In this document: piece after piece, positions 62,025 through 64,000 of the stretch
Layout: every line of letters begins with the position of its first letter
Numbering within the stretch: the stretch's first letter is position 1
Origin: G965212005 sp965212005
GTDB lineage: Bacteria; Pseudomonadota; Gammaproteobacteria; Porifericomitales; Porifericomitaceae
Direction: 5' to 3'
Assembly (NCBI GenBank): GCA_965212005.1
Contig: OZ243038.1
Coordinates: 496,001-560,000 of the forward strand
Length of the DNA: 64,000 bases
The notes under the pieces: generated by a model
The model's database searches: none
What the model saw: only the letters and a program-made list of their open reading frames with translations
What the model was told of the DNA's origin: nothing
Program-made: the position numbers and the translations under genes

Positions 62025-62999
62025 CTATACCAGGTTCCGGGAACCCGGCAGCAGCCCCGGCTCTGTGCACAGGTGCTCCAAGACGCTATCCAGCAGCTGG
62101 GGATCGTCTTCCCTGATCCAGCGCATTCCGAGTTCAGTACGCAGCCAGGTAAGCTGGCGTTTGGCAAGCTGTTGGGTCGCGGCCACGGCGCTGCTGATCA
62201 GGACGGAATAGCTGATTTTCCCTTGCAGGTAACTCCAGCACTGACGGTATCCGACCAGCCGCAGGACCGGCAGATCCGCAGTAGCGTTCCGTAGCCGGCG
62301 CAGGCTCCATACCTCGTGCAACAGGCCCTGCCTGAGCATGTTCCGGAAACGCTGCTCAATGCGCCGGCGCAAAAGTTCCCGCGAGGCGGGCACCAGGGCG
62401 ATTCGGAGCGGGCGAAACGGCGGCTGCGGGCGCGGGGCGCGGCATAATTCGCTCAGGCAGCGTCCGCTCAATTCCCACACTTCCAGGGCACGCTGAATGC
62501 GTTGGGAGTCGTTCGGATGGATACGGTGCGCCGCTTCCGGGTCCACCTGGCGCAGACGGGCGTGCAGTGCCGGCCAGCCTTGTTCCGCCGCTTCCCGGTT
62601 CAGCCAACGGCGCAACGGCGGACAGGCGTCCGGCAGCGGGTTCAGCCCCTGCGTCAGGGCGCGGAAATACAGGCCGGTGCCGCCCACCAGCAAGGGAATA
62701 CGGCCACGGCGCCGGATCTCTTGAATCTCGGCCAACGCTTCCAGGCGGAAACGCCCGGCGGAATAACATTCATCCGGCTCGCAAATATCGATCAACCGGT
62801 GCCGGAACTGGTGCAAAATGTCCTTGGAAGGCTTGGCCGTGCCGATGTCCAGGCCCCGATACACCATGGCTGAGTCCACGCTGATGATCTCGCAAGGCAA
62901 GCGGCGGCATAACTTCAGGGACAGCTCCGTTTTGCCAACTGCCGTCGGACCCATCAGGCAAATCACCGCAGCAGCGCCCGGGCTGGTTTGCCGCCTCAT
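62025..62999 (-). CDS. miaA: tRNA dimethylallyltransferase MiaA
   Basis: Adds the isopentenyl group to A37 of UNN-reading tRNAs. The 324 residues show the P-loop MGPTAVGKTELS, DSAMVYRGLDIGTAKP (the family usually has DSMQVY, so the Gln is displaced here), VGGTGLYFRALTQG and DSQRIQRALEVWELSG. The ATG at 62999 overlaps the mutL stop as ATGA, so translation is coupled. Open frame upstream to 63140 lies within mutL. Confidence 0.95.
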   Translation of the reverse strand: MRRQTSPGAAAVICLMGPTAVGKTELSLKLCRRLPCEIISVDSAMVYRGLDIGTAKPSKDILHQFRHRLIDICEPDECYSAGRFRLEALAEIQEIRRRGRIPLLVGGTGLYFRALTQGLNPLPDACPPLRRWLNREAAEQGWPALHARLRQVDPEAAHRIHPNDSQRIQRALEVWELSGRCLSELCRAPRPQPPFRPLRIALVPASRELLRRRIEQRFRNMLRQGLLHEVWSLRRLRNATADLPVLRLVGYRQCWSYLQGKISYSVLISSAVAATQQLAKRQLTWLRTELGMRWIREDDPQLLDSVLEHLCTEPGLLPGSRNLV

Positions 63000-64000
63000 G
63001 CCGGAACTCCTTTCTCTATCAACCGGGCCAGGGAGCCAGGCGCGAAGCTCCTGCAGGCGCTGCGCCCGGCAGGGCCTAATTCGCGCAGCCCGCGTTCCAG
63101 TTCCTGCGCGCCCGGCGGCGGAGCCTGGCTGGCCTGGCACCCATGCTCAGCGAGCACGTCCAGCAGCCGTTCGGCAGCTCCGCCGACAGCCGCCGGCAAC
63201 GCGGCGAGAAATGGCAGCAATCCCTGCAACAGGCGATCGCCGTCCACTTCCCCCAGTAATGCCGGCAACTCGCGCAGTATCACAAAATCCGGGCCTCCCA
63301 GGTCCAGGTCCACCCCCAGCGCCGCTAAAGACTCGCGGCACTGCTGCAGCCCCTGCAGCTGGCGCGCATTGACCGCCTGGCGGGCCGGGATCAGCAGCGG
63401 GCGGCGAGCCGGTTCCGCGGCAGCGTCCCGAGCCGTGCGCAACTGCGCCCGCAGCAGCAGCCGGCGCGCGACCGGCACGTCGATCAGCAACAGCGCATCG
63501 GTCTGCACCAGCGCCAGGAATCGACCGCCGATTAGCGCCGGGGAATCAGCCGGGATACCGGTCGGCGCGGAGCGCGGCGCACGCACGGGCCGGTCGTTTC
63601 CGGGTTTCATCAAGCCCTGATAATGACTCAGGGTCTCCCGCACTTGTGCCGCCGAGGGGCGCGGACTGACGCGGACCGGTGCCGATGCCGTAAACAGCGT
63701 GCCGCTGCCGTGCAGCAGCTGATGCAGCCCGGCACAGACAAAGTCATGCACGTCCCGTGCGTGCCGGAAGCGCACTTCCTGCTTGGTCGGATGCACGTTC
63801 ACGTCTACATTGCCGGGGTCCATTTCCAAAAACAGCAGGTAGGATGGGAAACGTCCTTCCGGCAGCGACTCCTGGGAAGCAACGCGCACCGCGTGCGTCA
63901 GCTGCCGATTCCGAATCATCCGGCCATTGAGGAAGAAAAACTGCCGATCAGACTGACTACGAGCCTGCTGCGAGCTTCCCAGCCAGCCGCTCAGCCGCAT
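62996..64000 (-). CDS. mutL: DNA mismatch repair protein MutL, C-terminal part (5' end outside window)
   Basis: The frame runs off the right edge. The visible 334 residues start within the N-terminal transducer domain (FFFLNGRMIRNRQLTHAVR, DVNVHPTKQEVRF), then a linker and the C-terminal dimerisation domain. At the site of the DQHA(x)2E(x)4E endonuclease motif of many MutLs it reads IDVPVARRLLLRAQL, as in E. coli-type MutL, which relies on MutH for nicking. The C-terminal CPHGRP-like motif is degenerate (SACRSFAPGS). The ATPase motifs are outside the window. Confidence 0.94.
   Translation of the reverse strand: MRLSGWLGSSQQARSQSDRQFFFLNGRMIRNRQLTHAVRVASQESLPEGRFPSYLLFLEMDPGNVDVNVHPTKQEVRFRHARDVHDFVCAGLHQLLHGSGTLFTASAPVRVSPRPSAAQVRETLSHYQGLMKPGNDRPVRAPRSAPTGIPADSPALIGGRFLALVQTDALLLIDVPVARRLLLRAQLRTARDAAAEPARRPLLIPARQAVNARQLQGLQQCRESLAALGVDLDLGGPDFVILRELPALLGEVDGDRLLQGLLPFLAALPAAVGGAAERLLDVLAEHGCQASQAPPPGAQELERGLRELGPAGRSACRSFAPGSLARLIEKGVPA

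Overview
This GC-rich 64 kb window is chromosomal DNA of a gammaproteobacterium. The evidence is the gene content and gene order: rpsF-rpsR-rplI-dnaB-alr-radA, a type IV minor pilin/pilY1 operon, sdhCDAB with sdhE and ygfX, mutL-miaA-hfq-hflX-hflK-hflC, a standalone argA next to argE, and mlaA/mlaC. No genus can be assigned from the sequence alone. Most genes are housekeeping. Coupled starts (ATGA or GTGA overlaps) and non-ATG starts are frequent.

Layout. 1-2.4 kb: the tail of a histone-deacetylase-family gene, msrA and a CNNM/CorC membrane protein. 2.4-9.1 kb (minus strand): rpsF, rpsR, a DUF2232 membrane gene, initiator tRNA, rplI, dnaB, alr, radA. 9.3-10.5 kb: thiO. 10.9-20.4 kb (plus): fimT/gspH, pilV, pilW, pilX, pilY1, pilE and a DUF4124 gene. 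20.6-23.2 kb (minus): ispH, mlaA, mlaC. 23.7-26.4 kb (plus): comM, whose 3' end is tandemly duplicated, then apaH. 26.4-29.1 kb (minus): folA, a long tandem repeat, thyA, lgt. 29.2-35.9 kb (plus): a DUF255 thioredoxin-domain protein, GTP-type PEP carboxykinase, yebC, ruvC, ruvA. 35.9-44.2 kb: ilvD (minus), argE-argA-purA (plus), metE (minus). 44.5-50.4 kb: ygfX (minus) and a succinate dehydrogenase operon that opens with a 53-codon DUF1674/SdhAF4-like gene and continues sdhC-D-A-B-E, then ygfZ. 50.8-52.8 kb: agmatine deiminase and N-carbamoylputrescine amidase. 56.0-64.0 kb (minus): hisZ, yjeT, hflC, hflK, hflX, hfq, miaA and the C-terminal part of mutL.

The one clearly foreign segment lies between aguB and hisZ (about 52.9-55.7 kb). 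It is visibly AT-rich, is bracketed by 72-bp imperfect direct repeats, and carries IS256-type transposon debris at one end. It encodes a translationally coupled pair: an AlbA_2 (Schlafen-like)/HATPase_c_4 protein and a ParA/MinD-type ATPase. No integrase, replication gene or partition partner accompanies them. This pair is the best candidate in the window for an undescribed system, possibly a defence or regulatory module.

Other points of note are repeat-driven changes in core genes (51-bp repeats in the S6 tail, 102-108-bp repeats before folA, a 253-bp duplication of the comM end), a U1:U72 mismatch in the initiator tRNA, and a near-complete set of SDH maturation factors around sdhCDAB.
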